Shown: positions 32,170-43,595 of the stretch, one piece after another
Numbering within the stretch: position 1 is the first letter of the stretch
How the letters are laid out: every line of letters begins with the position of its first letter
Source of the DNA: Syncephalastrum monosporum B8922
Taxonomy: Eukaryota > Mucoromycota > Mucoromycetes > Mucorales > Syncephalastraceae
Reading direction: 5' to 3'
NCBI GenBank assembly: GCA_000697355.1
Contig: JNEN01001210.1
Coordinates: 1-50,363 of the forward strand
Length of the DNA stretch: 50,363 nt
Made by a program: the position numbers and the translations under genes
The notes under the pieces: model-generated
Database searches by the model: none
Seen by the model: the letters and a program-made list of their open reading frames with translations, nothing else
What the model was told of the DNA's origin: nothing

Positions 32170-35157
32170 TGCACACGACAACAGCTCATTCCATCAAGCA
32201 GACCATTGCCTCCACGACTTCCACCTTCCTTTCCAGCAGCAAACAGCCTCAGGACCCTGCCCACGCCTTCTTCACTCCCGCACAGACATCTGCCTTGAAG
32301 ACTCTCTGCTCGCCTGCTCCCCTCACCATCGACCAGACCTTATCGCTCTGGCACTCGCTTCTCGACGACCAAAAGTTTCCTTCCATGTACTGTCAAAATG
32401 CTATGCGATGCTAAACTGGTAGTATCTCCAGTCTATTAACGACCTTACGACCTTATAAAGACACGACGCGTACGACCTTGAAATGGCCACCATCGGGTTA
32501 TCGATTGATCTCGGTATGTCTGCGCCATAAAACGCCTCGCTGACTTGTTCCACTCATCAGGCGATAGCTGCCAATAACATACGAACACGAAACTTTAACA
32601 AGCTCGTGCTTCACCTGCTGAGCCAGCTCGATACGTTCCGCCAAACAAGGCCAGAGTACGTCTTGTCATGAATTGATGGAATGGGCTCACTCACCAGCGG
32701 ATGCATCCAGGACAGTTCCTACCCCAACGTACAACGCCCTTTTCCTCACCCGTGTCTTTGCCAAACATTTCATGGGTAACCTCTCCAACGACGAAATCAA
32801 AATGCAGTTTGAAGGTAACCTAGAGATGGAAAGGAAAAGGTGAATCACGGTACTTACACGTGCAATGCTATTGTATATACGCGTATATTTTTATTTTTGT
32901 TCTTAGACCCAACTTTCGTGACGGCTGGCTTTGAGAACCTGACCCTCGAACCCGCCAAGCTCCCCATTTCCGATACCATCAAGAACGACTCTCGCCCTCG
33001 TACTGAACAGCTACTCGATATGCTTTTGTCCATCTTGACTAATACCGACTACAGGTACAGTCTTCCTGTCAGATCCAATAACATCTCTCACAATGAATAT
33101 AGCTCGAATTATTCCACCTACGAGCTTTATGTTGAGGTGCTTAACATCCTCATTGTCCTCCTCTCGACCCAAATGCACAAGTCACGTGTTTCTGAAAAGA
33201 ACGCTTTTCTGGATATCCTCATGCAGCAGTTTAGGTAAGAAAGGAAATAAAATTTGACACACACGTACTCATGGTACTCTCTCTGTCTTCAGTGATAGAG
33301 CAGACGCAATCGTAGCCAAGCTGTTGCAAAACTTTGTCGATCAGAAAATGCCGCCAGCCCAATCCTCTAGTAAGTGAATTCATAAGCCAAGTCAATTCAT
33401 GCTCACCCTGTTTCAAGACGTGGTTTACAATGCATACAGCTACTTTTTTTCGGCCCGGTCAAGCTCCGCCTCCGAAGCAGATACGATGCCCGTAGCTGAT
33501 CGCAGTCTTTTACTTCTCCTGCTTCTAGCTATCCAATCAAAACAGGCAGACGACGATCCCAGTGCACCCTCAGCCTACCGCCTTGCATTTGCAGGTTTGC
33601 GGGATCCTCAAGGTAATTGGTACAGGTTATAGTGGAGCTTCCCCTTTAACGCCTCTTCCTTTTTTCTATTCAAGATCCGATCTTGGAATCGGATATGGAG
33701 AATGAGAACCACAAATACCACTTGGTGTCCTTCAAGGATCTGTTTGAGCTTTTTTGCAGGTAAGCAGGTAAAGCAGGGGGAAGGGTGGTGATCTCACGTG
33801 AAACGGTCACAGATCATTAGGCGTTGAGGAGCGCATGCTGCTGTTCTATCTGATGCTGGTGGAAAATGAGCCGTTTCGTGTTTTTGTCTTGTCACGGACG
33901 GATCCAGAAACCATGGCAAGCACATAACAACAAATAAACACGCGTGCAGCTGGACTAACTGTTGGCTTTCTTTTAGTATATCCCTATCCTGAAGATCATT
34001 TACGAAGCTGTGGAGGGGAAGACCAACTTTTCTCAGGTCTATATTCTGCTCATCCTGCTGCTCATCTTGAGCCAAGACGAAGTCAACAACGAAACCATCC
34101 AAAAAATTGTGAGTTTTTGCATTCAACTGGTTTGTGCATGACTAAGATGTTTTATATAACAATACAGACAGTGAGCAACCTGACCTGGTTCTCCGAGAGA
34201 CCGCTGCTGAAGTCCGTATCACTGGGTGGACTCCTGATTCTGGTACTCATTCGCACGTTGCAATTCAATCTGTCGCACCAAAAAGACATTTACTTCCACA
34301 CAAACTGCCTTGCTATCCTGGCCAACATGGCCAACACCATGCTGGACATGCATGCGTATGTTGCACAACGCCTCATCAGGTAAACTGCAAAAAAAAGGGA
34401 CGCATCATACAGCCAGGCTCCGTGTCTCATTCTTTGAATCTAGTTTACTCGAATTGATATCGAGGCGGCAACAAAAACTTGCAAATCGGATACAGGGTCC
34501 GAGTGAGGTATATCTCACATGAGGTTATAGAAAGCGAGACGGGAGTTGATTGCATTTTCTCATAGACAACACCGGACGGCACAGTGTATGAGGACATGCT
34601 TTCGCTGGTCCTAGAAATCATCAATTCCGTGCTTACGCACCGCCTCAAGAACAACATCCAGCTCGTGTACGCACTACTATTGAAACGCGAGATTTTTGTT
34701 CCATTGAGAACCCACCCGCGGTTGGCGGACCTGGTAAAGAACATTGAGCAAGCGATCGATCATTTTAGCGCACGATTATCCGAAGCCAACATCAAGGCGC
34801 CGTCAACAAATGAGATTTTAGAGCTGCTGGAGCAGTCAGCACGGACATGGGTACCCAACCGTATGGAGGTGTGTATTCTGTTTCAAGACGAACTATGGCT
34901 TACTGATGAAAAATATCCAACAGTCGCTACCGGATCTCAAATTTCAGTATGAAGAAGAGCAGGACTCACGTGAATTCTTTGTCCCATATGTATGGGCACT
35001 TGTCCATCGGCGAACGTTCATTTACTGGAGTGACGAAAAAGCACACATTTTGGAAGAGTACCGACAGGTCAGCGGGGAGGCAGATACGCATCATCCTGAG
35101 GATTCGCCTACGGCAACGATGACCACATCTTCATCTTTCCAGTCAGAGCCGCAGTGA
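31821..35157 (+). CDS. Dymeclin
   Basis: Fifteen exons: 31821-32386, 32461-32513, 32568-32655, 32711-32814, 32907-33054, 33103-33234, 33293-33369, 33418-33612, 33675-33759, 33813-33915, 33977-34108, 34168-34379, 34444-34507, 34566-34868, 34924-35157; phases close to 831 aa. Diagnostic stretches are NLTWFSERPLLKSVSLGG, HTNCLAILANMANTM, LVYALLLKREIF..LRTHP and EFFVPYVWALVHR near the end. Dymeclin is a Golgi-associated helical-repeat protein of membrane traffic, absent from budding yeast. The first ~170 residues are a lineage-specific low-complexity head with a His-Ser repeat and a Gln tract. There is no Gly at position 2, so the N-myristoylation of animal dymeclin is not expected. The intron at 33916-33976 uses a GC donor. 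The short early exons (2-4) are the least certain. Confidence 0.92.
32043..32110. repeat. (TCTCAC)n hexanucleotide repeat in dymeclin exon 1
   Basis: About eleven copies of TCTCAC encode alternating His-Ser in the disordered head. A CAACAG hexamer repeat encoding Gln follows at ~32130-32168. Both are likely length-polymorphic. Confidence 0.9.
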
Positions 35158-35373
35158 TATAACTGTACTAATGTTTCTCCTCCATCATTGTATGACATAA
35201 AAAGATCATCATTCAACCTGATTGCAAAGCACGCCCCACATAGCATACACGTATACAAGAAAAAAACAAAGAAACACATATCACCCGAGGGCAGGTCTGA
35301 CACGTGTTATAAAGTGTATGTAATGATAGCCATAAAACCCCGTATTTACAATGCACTGCGTCTCGATTGACGT

Positions 35374-35998
35374 TTACATGATAGCCGTACCAAGGTAGTG
35401 GAGCAGGCAGGTAAGCCCCGCCGAGCTGAGAAGACCGCAAGCAACCTCATTACGCAACGCGTCGCAAGTCCGGTTCTGCCATGCCCAGCCTTGGAAAATG
35501 GCTGGTCCGTAGAAGCCAAAGAAGAAAAACACGCCGAGCTGTATCGCGTGCACGTAGTTATCGACATCGCAAAGGTTCATGATGCCCATGATTACCAAAG
35601 TCTGTAATGACACGTCGAGTGAGCTGCGTTTGCACGTTTGCACGTATCACCTCTTAACACAACATACCTGAAACGCGTGCACGAGCACTGTAACGGCCTG
35701 CAGACCCGGGTTGTTTGGGACGTCCAAAGTGATATCCTCCTGGGCCTTCTGGGGTTGGGACACGACTTGGGAGGTATGGCGTACAAGGATATGGGTCATA
35801 TGCAGATACACTGCACCCACGGCTATATATCATATCATCTGCATTAGCACATATGATCTCGCTGACATGGTAGCAGCCAGATGTACCAATAGTTAGAACA
35901 TTCAGTTGCATGAGGAAAGCGAACGGTAAGAGCGAATCGGATGAAGTGGTGAAAAGCGCAAGCATGAAGAGATCAAAGGGTATTTGATCAAGCATCAT
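35374..35998 (-). CDS. Small multi-pass membrane protein of unknown function
   Basis: Three exons, 35998-35887, 35822-35668 and 35601-35374, in phase, give 164 aa. Three or four hydrophobic segments are visible: FDLFMLALF..SLLPFAFLMQ, VLTIAVGAVYLHMT, VTVLVHAFQTLVIMGIMNL and GVFFFFGFYGPAIF, with a last one at GLLSSAGLTCLL. A hydrophilic loop (SQPQKAQEDITLDVPNNPG) sits in the middle. I do not recognise the family. In-frame protein-like sequence (RANVGDRNPGAEWGP) continues upstream of the chosen ATG to a stop near 36052, so an extra 5' exon is possible. It is head-to-head with the LEA-2-type gene across a 1.1 kb gap and tail-to-tail with dymeclin (216 bp). Confidence 0.6.
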
Positions 35999-37107
35999 GG
36001 GCCCCCACTCTGCCCCCGGATTTCTATCTCCGACATTGGCCCTTTCAATACGTCAATAGTATTGCCATTTTGGGTTAAAGCCTTTTACGCCGGGGTAAAG
36101 ACCGAGAGCACTAGAACAATAAAAAAATACACATTATCATGCTAGTTGAATTGCTTCTTTTTTTGATATACGTGTATACATCTGCAGGCAATATTCTTAG
36201 CACCTAGATGAAATAGGTCTAATAAGATAAACTTATGTATCATGGATGAAGTAAATCTAACACGGAAGTAGAATGACGCACTACAGCCCGTATCCAGACA
36301 CCTGGACGATCTTTTTCCAACAATACCCCAGATGATCAGCATTGTCATCTCTAAACGTACCAATCCAAAATCAAAACGACTCAGTTGCTAAATCAGCATG
36401 ATACCACTCTCCACAGTAGTGCTGACGAGGGAAAAACAAAGTAAAAGTAAACAAGGCATATTTGCTTACCATCTAGAGTAACCACGGCGAATCTAATCCC
36501 ATGACTACCGAAGTGCACTGCACCGCATCACTATCCGATTTTCCTCACCACCTTAAACGCTGAGCGTTTATCTCTTATTTTAAGTGTTCACCAATAAAGC
36601 AACGATAGATGTGGCGCGTAAAAGTAGGTCATTGGGCCCCTTTTTCTTAGTATGCTAGCGTCATACCAAGTGGTACAGCCAAGACCAGCGCTGATAATAA
36701 GTTGTGTGGCTGGACTTTGGCTGCAAAAATAAACAGTAAGGAGATTCGCCGTGGCGAATGACAGAACGTCTGAAGCCTACTTTTCTGGTTTTATTTTTCC
36801 CTCCGCGCTGCAAAGGAACCTATCCTCGTCCGCTGTTATGGATCTGAGCAGTATTTTATAAACCCGGACCCTGACGAGTGGGCAGAAGTGAGAGAAGGTG
36901 ATCTGGCGCAGCTCCCGGTTTCAAATTCCGAAAAAGCGGCTCGCACGTCAGAGAAACAGACTTCTATTTTTAGATAAGCGTGGTGCGTATAATGTGGCGA
37001 GAACAACAAAATACAAAAGAAGAGAAGTCCATCCGGCAGGAACCAACAGCTTCCCTTTTCACTTTCTCTTTTTCACTTGTTCTTTTTCACCTCTATAAAC
37101 CAAAAAC
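35999..37107. other. Intergenic region
   Basis: No gene is recognised. It presumably carries promoters for the small membrane protein (-) and the LEA-2-type gene (+). A CTATAAACC motif lies only 16 nt before the downstream ATG. A palindromic GAGATTCGCCGTGGCGAA-type stretch occurs near 36740-36760. Confidence 0.4.
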
Positions 37108-38160
37108 ATGTCCTACCCTCCACCACCACCGCCGCCACACCACGGCATGGGCTCACCTCAAATGTCACAACCACAACATCCATATCCGCCCAGCCCATTT
37201 GAGCAACATATCCAAATGCACAATGATTATGACAACCGAGGCTCTATGGACGACTACCACAACGGAACAGCTATGGGCTGGCAACACAACCCACGCGGTA
37301 GCATGTCTGATGTCAAGTTGACGGGCCACTACGACTCGGACGACGAGGACATGATGGTGCCTCGGGAGAAACAACGACGCTCTTGCCTCGACAAAATCTG
37401 CTGCGGTTGCTGTACCTGCTGTCCAAAGTGGGCCCGTTACTGCTCTTGCGTGCTGCTGCTCATCCTGATTGCCATCGGCATTGTCGTTGGCGTCTTGGCT
37501 GCTCTTTTCAAAAAGCCTGAAGTCAATTTCAACGGTCTCCAAGGCGATCCTCAAGTTTCAATGGAGGGCACCAATATCAGCATGAACTTTTCACTCGCCA
37601 TCTCCGTCAACAATCCCAATGTAGAAAGTGTCACGTTTGAGAAGATCGTCGCCAAGGTTCGCGTCTATTTATAACAAGCACTAAACACATGCCATCTTAT
37701 AATACTTACGCATGTTCATTCGTACTATAGGCATACTACCCAGACCATCATGACGTCTCCATTGGCGGCGGCGAGAAAGACGACGTCCATATTGCCAAGG
37801 AGGCCGTGACGAACATCACTTTTCCGTTCTCCATCGAAGTGAACGCAGTCGATTCGAACAGTCAAGCTATCGTCCAAGACTTGATGACCAAATGTGGTCT
37901 CACCGGCGGACAAAAGCAACAGCTCACGATTGACTATGACGTGGTACCGACGATAAAGATCATTGGCATCCCTATTTCTTTCACCATATCCAATAGCGCC
38001 AATTTTGATTGTCCTTTGGTAAGTCTATTACTGGCTTTTTTTAGCATATGCTAATCATGAGCCATTTCTGTGTAACACAAAATAGGACTCGTCCGCTTTA
38101 ACCAGTGGTGGCGGCTTGGCATCCCTTCTTCCGGGCGGGTCCCTTCCGTCCGGCCTGTAA
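37108..38160 (+). CDS. Single-pass membrane protein with LEA-2 (NDR1/HIN1-like) domain
   Basis: Three exons, 37108-37656, 37731-38018 and 38086-38160, in phase, 303 aa. Order: a Pro/His/Gln-rich cytosolic head (SYPPPPPPPHH), an acidic DSDDEDMM, a remarkable Cys cluster just before the membrane (CLDKICCGCCTCC, then CSC; ~residues 93-110), one transmembrane helix (VLLLILIAIGIVVGVLAALF, ~113-132), and a lumenal or extracellular beta-rich domain (PEVNFNGLQG, NISMNFSLAISVNNPN, AKAYYPDHHDVSIGGGE, NITFPFSIEV, IPISFTIS). The NNPN and TFPFSI elements are typical of the LEA-2/WHy fold, a lipid-transfer-like fold also found in yeast Vac7/Tag1 and animal TMEM106. The Cys cluster suggests palmitoylation. 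Cargo and location are unknown. Confidence 0.75.
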
Positions 38161-38592
38161 CACTAAATGCACCCACTTCCTCATGCAAATCACAGCACTC
38201 CATGCATATCCGACCTCCCCCTCCCAATCCATTCCCTCCACATGTTTATAGCATCCACCACGTACGATCCTTTTGAGCATGCTTGTATACATTAGCTCGC
38301 CTCATTGTCAATGAATACATGCATACCTGTTATTGCTTTCGCAACATATCTAGGGCGGTTGTCCAAGACCGCGTCTGTGCTCGATGGTCTGTTTGTCCCA
38401 TCTATTTTTCTCATGTTTAGTTCTGGCCTTCTACGGTCGCTGTTTGTTCGTGTCATTTCAACCATGTATCCCACATATTTATATAGCGCACTTAGCATAA
38501 GGCATGTATCCTGTACATAAAGACCCGGGGCTTTTCATTTAAAAAACAATAATACAAGGCAGTAGCTCACTCAGCTTAAAATATGGGATGAG
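38161..38592. other. Convergent 3' intergenic region
   Basis: 432 bp between convergent genes. No gene or repeat recognised. Confidence 0.5.
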
Positions 38593-41500
38593 CTATGCTG
38601 TAAGCTCAGGCTTCTGCAGAAAAGGATTGACAGGTAACAACTTGATAGAGGGCGGGGATCGGGTACTATTTACTTGGAGACGCGCCTCCAAAGGCGTTAG
38701 GAGCTTGATGCGCTGAGCCGTTGGGCGATCGCTAACATGATCGTCTTTATCTTGATCAGTGCGTGACTGTCGGTTGCGAGTACGATGGACTTGACGTAGG
38801 AAGCTTTCGAGGTCGTTTTCGACGCCAGAGAGCCAGACGAGCGTAATGGATTGATCTTCCGGATGGTATTTCCAGGTCTCAAGCGGAAGATCTTCGAGAT
38901 AAACGCGCTGTTCAATACCATACTCCAGCAGATATACGGTAATAATCTCGATATCGACCTTGATCACTATACAAGTACGCAAGAAAGCACCATGCGCCCG
39001 CTCCTGGGCGCTAATATAGCGGGCCAGGTACAGGTTGACGCTAGCCTCCTCGGCATGCTTGCATCGGTCACGCCAGTAGTTGCATTGAAACACAATCCTG
39101 TCCATCGTCTTCTTTGCATAACCACTGCATCCTACATACGCATAATAGCCGATCAGCCATCTTCTTGGGAAGTAAAAAAACCTTGTTTTCACTCGCTTAC
39201 CTTTCTGTTTCAGGGCAGAATCGAGCTGACGATGCACAACGATATCGGCATACCGTCGAATAGGTGACGTAAAGTGGGTGTACAAAGGCACGTTGAGAGC
39301 AAAGTGGCGTATCTGCTCTTCTTCCTCAAAGCGACCGCTGCAAATGTATCGGGCGCGGCGTATGGGCTTGATGCCCAAGGCAATCAAAACACCGTGTAGC
39401 TTTGGATCCTGGATGGCGCTAAATGATTTTTGCATCGCCGCTGACGAGTCGAGCTCCATATCCACACCGAGTGATTTTGCCAACTCCTTAAACTCGTTGA
39501 GTTTGCGCTGGATGGGCTGTTCGTGTCGTCGGAGCAGTGCCTCTTCGGGGAACGCCTCGTAGATTTGACGCGCCGCTGTCTCGTTTGCCAGCAGCATAAA
39601 CTCTTCGACGAGCTGGTGCGCCGCCATTGTCTCGTAGTGTGCGACGGATACGGGGTTACCATGTGCGTCCATGTTAAACATTAATTTTGGACTTGATAGC
39701 GCCAACGCGCCCACGTCAAACCGCCGCCTGCGCCTGCATTGTGCCAGCATGTGCAAATCCCGTAAACTGTTGTAGAGATCCTGCTTGGAATGTTCCGTAG
39801 GGATACTCGTTGTCTCGGGTAGCTCCCCACCATCCAGGACAGCCTGTACATCCTGGTAGCTTAATTGTGCTATAGACCTGGATTTTAAAAATGAGACATC
39901 CTGTCCGGGCGCTAATGTCCAATTTTGCTCACTTGATGACGGTCTTCTCGAACTTTTGCTGCAAGACGTTCGCTTCGGCATCAAGTTGCCATGAAATAGA
40001 AAAGGCGTATCTAATTGTCCCATGAGCAACAGTATCTATGATTCCTATGGTAATTACCTCAGCTTATTCGGCTTTAAACTACAAGCCTCATTGGAAAGAA
40101 CAGACGGGAGCATAGGGATGCACTGATCAACAAGATACGTACTTGAACCACGATCCCGTACTTCCGAGTCCAACGGTGTGCCTTTCTTGATAAAATGAGA
40201 TACGTCGGCGATGTGAACGGTGACGTCAAATGTGCCATCTTCCCGCCGTGCTATGTAGAGCGCATCGTCAAGATCTGTTTCAACCATGTGCTTAGTATGA
40301 GTAAAAGACGATCTGTAACACGGAGATTACCTTTTGCAGTCGCAGGATCAATAGAGAAGATCAAATGCTTATCATAGACGGGGCGCCCGCATTCTTCAAG
40401 CTCCCTCTCGGTAATCTCGTAAGATTCTGGTGGTAGGGCTGCCTTGGCCTCCTTGGACAAATCAGGCTGGGTGATGCCATCCGCGGCCAGAATCGCCTTG
40501 GTTTCGGTAGCCATATCTCCGATCTCTCCGAGTTCTTGGATGATACTTCCGGTCGGATGGATCCTGCTTGCCTGCCATGTGTCGATTTGAGCCTAGATGA
40601 CACGTAATCATTGAGAAAGGAGAAAAGCTCCGCGTTTTGTACCTTCAATTCTTACGAGAAACAATTTTTTGCTGTACTTGTCAAGGTTGCGGGCGATGGT
40701 TTCTAGCTTTTCCGTGATGGGTATGATGATCAAAGGTGTGCGGGTATCGAGGGGTCGGAAGAAGAGTGAAGTCGGGCCTACAAGGGGTTGCGGCTCCTCA
40801 GGTACCACTGGATCGATATACCATTCGTCGTCGTCTTCGTCATCTTCGACGTCGTTTTCGAAGTCATCGGTAGCAAGGTCTGCAGATTCACCAGCAGCTT
40901 CTACCTTATTTTCCTGATTTCCCTTTGTTCCAGGCGAAGCGATATTCAAGGTGCTACAAATATAAGCGCATTTAGCTTGGACTTCTGAAGCAAGAACTCC
41001 TTTCTATTTCACCACTCACCCGACAACCCTTCGGTTCTTGACATCTTCAAGGATACCGACGACCTCGCCTGCACGCTTAGGTTTCTCTTCCTCATCAGGA
41101 AAAGTCGGCGTTACGTCCGGCTCCTTTTGCCGTTGCTTTTTTTCAAAGAATCGACGGCGGTTTTCCAGGGCAATCTCAGGATCAATTAAGCGTACAGCAA
41201 CTACGCTGCCTTCCAGAGCTCGGTTGCGCGCTCTCTCCCCAAAGATAAAAATGTCGTCATCAGCCTCCTCTGTTGTGACATAGGCTTCTTGCCGGCGGAA
41301 CCGGTTTATCCGTAGCACACCTCGAAGTACGTCACCGGCAGCCATTTGCTGATCAATTTCCTCAGCATCCAGATAAGGCTCAAAGATACGATTGGGCTTC
41401 TTTTTGGAGTCATATTTATATTCTAGTAAAAAGAAACATAAGCTTTTTACTACGGGGTAAGTTCTCAATCACTACTTGCTTGGAGGTGTTGGTGACAACT

Positions 41501-43134
41501 TTGGTTTAGAAGGCTTGGGCCGCGCGGTTTTGAACTCGGGCGGTGGCTCACTCAAGAATTGCGGGTAGAAGAACGGGGATTTTGCCTGTGGTGCGGCAAC
41601 CTCCGTGATCTTGCACTGCATCTGCGTCTGCTTGGACGACGGACCGCGCGAGTTGCTCTCCTTTTGGCTGGTGTGCCATTGGGATCGCTGAGGGGTATTT
41701 CCGACGGCTGGAGAGGTCGGAGGGTTAGAAGGGACGGGTGATGCCGAAGACTGGGATGATTCCTCGCCCGCGGTGGATATAGCTGCCGTGGGGCAGTGGT
41801 ATACAATAGAGTAATCTGTGGACGAGATGGCTGTGTATTCAGGGTCATCGAACTTAAATTCAAACCGACTGCGCTCAGGCGTGAAAGTGACGCTGGCCGA
41901 AGGCTCAGGCGTGTCCAGTTTGGATGTCTTTTGCTTCTGCTTCGATTTTGTTTTTTTGCGGGGTGGATCCCAGGATACTCCACCGGTATCCCACCCACCA
42001 GAAGATATCTCGCTGCTTGTCATTTTGGTATCTTGCTTCTGTGTTGGCTTTCTATGGCCACCATCTTCCACGAGGCTTCCCTGGGAACTGTGCCCATCGC
42101 TTATGGGAGCCGAGGCTTGTTTTTCCTCATTCTGGTCCTCTTCTTCGTTTGTTTGCGAAGGAGTTTCATCCGGCAGAGGCTTCTTCCAGCCATCGGAGAC
42201 AGTATCCTTTGTGTCTACATCTCCCGATAGGTGCACAGGATCGGATTGGCCCCAGTCAATATTGGCAGGTAGAGGATCTTTCTCTGGAGGCTGGCCCCAA
42301 AAGAAATCAGTCTGCGGTTGAGTGTCTTGACCGTGCTTCCATGAATCTGACTCGGCTTCCTGTTGATAAGCAGCGGCAGGCTGCACCTGGTCTCGAGCAG
42401 TGTAGGATGCTTTCATAGGAGAGGGCGGCCTCTGGAGATGGTCGTCTGATTGTGGCGTGTCTGCCGTCAGGGTATCGTCCCAGTCATTGTTGGATATATC
42501 CCAATCTTGGTGGATCGTGCGGGTACTGTCGAGGGGGCTGCCATCATCTTCGATCGAGCTGGTATCCCACGTGTCATCTACGGGCATTGGACTATCTTCG
42601 TTATCATCGAGGCGCTCTTCGGTTACTGTACTGTGGCCTTCTTCCTTTCTCGTCTGTGGCCCCTCCTGCTCGTCGTTTGTTTGGCTTGCTTCGGATGGAA
42701 GACGCTCAGAGGCCTTCGGGGACATGGACTCGCGATATATGCGCCACTGTGCTGCAGCCTTCTCGTTGGCAACATTCTCCTTGGCTGATACAGACTCTGA
42801 ATCGTGGTGTGAACCGGTTGAACTAACAGGAAGCCGCTGGTTGCTGGCTAGGGATCTCGGCTGCTGTGGTGCAGACGACTGAAATGACTTTCGCGGGGGC
42901 CTGCTGCCGGCCAAAGGTGACCGTCTGTCTTGCATCGACGTGCGCTGAGCAACAGTACGATTGCTTCCATCCGAGGGAGCGCGCCAGTTTTCGTCGCTCG
43001 CTTCTGGTGGCCGATCCATAAATGACTTGCTGCTCGATTGAGACGAGTAGCTCTTTCTGTATCTGGCCTAGAATGGTGCCATTAATAGTTTTAAAGAAAG
43101 ATACCGTCGGATAGTCTACCTTGTAGTTGTACAT
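38593..43134 (-). CDS. RNB-domain protein of the Ssd1/Dis3L2 family, catalytic residues intact
   Basis: Nine exons: 43134-43120, 43067-41480, 41422-41020, 40953-40656, 40592-40331, 40274-40058, 40010-39933, 39877-39201, 39131-38593, giving about 1,358 aa, near Ssd1 length and longer than Dis3L2. The first coding exon is 15 nt (MYNYK). Residues ~1-530 are disordered, Ser/Pro/Gln-rich. Cold-shock-type domains follow (GVLRINRFRRQEAYV, FIFGERARNRALEGSVVAV). The RNB domain carries FSIDPATAKDLDDALYI, with Asp 850, 856, 858 and 859 spaced as in RNase II, then VHIADVSHFI, YTHFTSPIRRYADIVVHRQL and an S1-like end (EYGIEQRVYLEDLPLE). Family members bind and, when active, degrade 3'-uridylated RNA; yeast Ssd1 binds mRNA but lost catalysis. 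The intron at 41423-41479 has a GC donor. The intron at 39132-39200 is the least certain. Confidence 0.92.
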
Positions 43135-43595
43135 GACCCTTGTTGACAAACGCCAGACTGGCAAAGACGAGAGTGAACTCAAGAAAGTACAGCGCGCGTG
43201 TGCAGCTTTCGCCTGATATACGCGTAAAAATTGTTGCACGTGACCTCTCCTTCATGCCACCACAAATCAGTCATCATTCAATATGCTAAGCCCCTATAGT
43301 ACTGTAGATGAGTAACTGTATATCTATACTGCACACTGCCGCCGTATACCTACTGCTTATTGGTAACATGTAAGGACTTTAATAAGCACTCGACTACAGG
43401 TTATTGCAGTCAACATAGTGGAACGAACCGGGTCATGAAATAGATAGAACGCGATATTGAAAAATAAGAATACTATTGGATATAAAAAAAATGCGATTAC
43501 ACGTAAGTAAAAGAAGAGAAACACTACTACAAAATGACCAGCGATAATTGGGCGAAGTAAGAAAAATGCACAGACAAGGGCTATTTTGGTTTTGT
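43135..43595. other. Intergenic region between two minus-strand genes
   Basis: Promoter of the RNB gene near 43.14-43.3 kb and the 3' end of the kinase gene near 43.4-43.6 kb. No other gene is seen. Confidence 0.5.

Noticed and set aside
31977..32264. Minus-strand frame with Arg-Val repeats
   Set aside because: It is the complement of the TCTCAC repeat in dymeclin exon 1.
33055..33102. In-frame read-through in dymeclin between exons 5 and 6
   Set aside because: The 48-nt insert has GT...TAG ends and interrupts the conserved DYR/S-NYSTYEL join, so it is an intron of length divisible by three.
41796..42882. Several plus-strand frames over 100 codons
   Set aside because: Antisense to the disordered head of the RNB protein; no protein-like features.
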